Shown here: positions 63,883-64,000 of the stretch, in pieces
How the letters are laid out: each line of letters begins with the position of its first letter
How positions within the stretch are numbered: the first letter of the stretch is position 1
Source: Stutzerimonas stutzeri
GTDB lineage: Bacteria > Pseudomonadota > Gammaproteobacteria > Pseudomonadales > Pseudomonadaceae
Reading direction: 5' to 3'
Length of the DNA stretch: 64,000 nucleotides
NCBI RefSeq assembly: GCF_019090095.1
Contig: NZ_JAGQFP010000004.1
Span: forward strand, 114,861-178,860
Position numbers and translations under genes: made by a program
The notes under the pieces: model-generated
The model's database searches: none
Seen by the model: only the letters and a program-made list of their open reading frames with translations
Told to the model about the DNA's origin: nothing

Positions 63883-63916
63883 AAACCCCCGACCATCTGT
63901 TGATGATCGGGGGTTT
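63883..63916 (-). terminator. rRNA operon terminator
   Basis: AAACCCCCGA (63883-63892) pairs with TCGGGGGTTT (63907-63916), followed on the minus strand by TTTGTCTTTG. It lies just after the 5S gene. Confidence 0.85.
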
Positions 63917-63925
63917 GGTGTAGAA

Positions 63926-64000
63926 GCTTGACGATGACCTACTCTCACATGGGGAGACCCCACACTACCATCGGCGATGCGTCGTTTCACTTCTGAGTTC
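63926..64000 (-). rRNA. rrf: 5S rRNA, 3' part
   Basis: The minus strand reads GAACTCAGAAGTGAAACGAC through ATGTGAGAGTAGGTCATCGT CAAGC, identical to the pseudomonad 5S rRNA 3' two thirds. The 5' third lies beyond the right edge. Marks the end of an rrn operon. Confidence 0.97.

Overview
The window is a core-genome segment of a high-GC gammaproteobacterium of the Pseudomonas sensu lato group. The 5S rRNA 3' end, the order 5S-birA-coaX-SPOR protein-tRNA(Tyr-Gly-Thr)-tufB-tRNA(Trp)-secE-nusG-rplKAJL-rpoBC-rpsLG-fusA-tufA-S10/spc/alpha operons, and the ssb/MFS/uvrA and zinc-operon neighbourhoods all fit Pseudomonadaceae. A Stutzerimonas (P. stutzeri-like) source is plausible but is inference. No CRISPR array, prophage, insertion sequence or integrase was seen, and no gene-free stretch exceeds about 270 bases.

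Left third (1-29217), accessory and housekeeping genes. A PAP2 phosphatase tail, a small lipoprotein, an SdiA-regulated-family protein and a YkvA-like protein come first. A compact unrecognised operon follows (2512-8975): a frameshifted thermostable-hemolysin-family acyltransferase, an AMP-forming acyl ligase, a heme-oxygenase-like di-iron protein, a short-chain dehydrogenase, a periplasmic TPR protein and a PmrA/QseB-type two-component pair. Its promoter carries a perfect CTTAAG-N5-CTTAAG direct repeat. This is the best candidate here for an undescribed pathway. Next come a cytochrome b561, a DUF4345 membrane protein, a YpfJ-type metallopeptidase, a Zur-type zinc operon (ZrgA-like His-rich protein, ABC ATPase, FtsX-like permease, DUF3299), and a six-gene TtpC-type TonB energy-transduction operon (DUF3450, two TolQ/ExbB-like proteins, ExbD, TonB, TPR) with a candidate Fur site. 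A divergent OmpW/OprG porin has a well-placed ANR/FNR box. Two sugar-nucleotide-type SDR genes, ssb, a YajR-like MFS transporter, uvrA and an M14 carboxypeptidase complete this part.

Right two thirds (29397-61343), the translation and transcription superregion, all on the minus strand. Read in transcription order it runs tRNA-Tyr/Gly/Thr, tufB, tRNA-Trp, secE-nusG, rplK-rplA, rplJ-rplL, rpoB-rpoC, rpsL-rpsG-fusA-tufA, the S10 operon, the spc operon and the alpha operon ending in rplQ. The sequence shows promoters for the tRNA, str and S10 units, an L10-type leader, and several terminator or attenuator hairpins, including an unusual one inside the spc operon. The two tuf genes are mosaic, with a near-identical internal patch that suggests partial gene conversion. 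The window closes with coaX, birA and the 3' part of a 5S rRNA gene.
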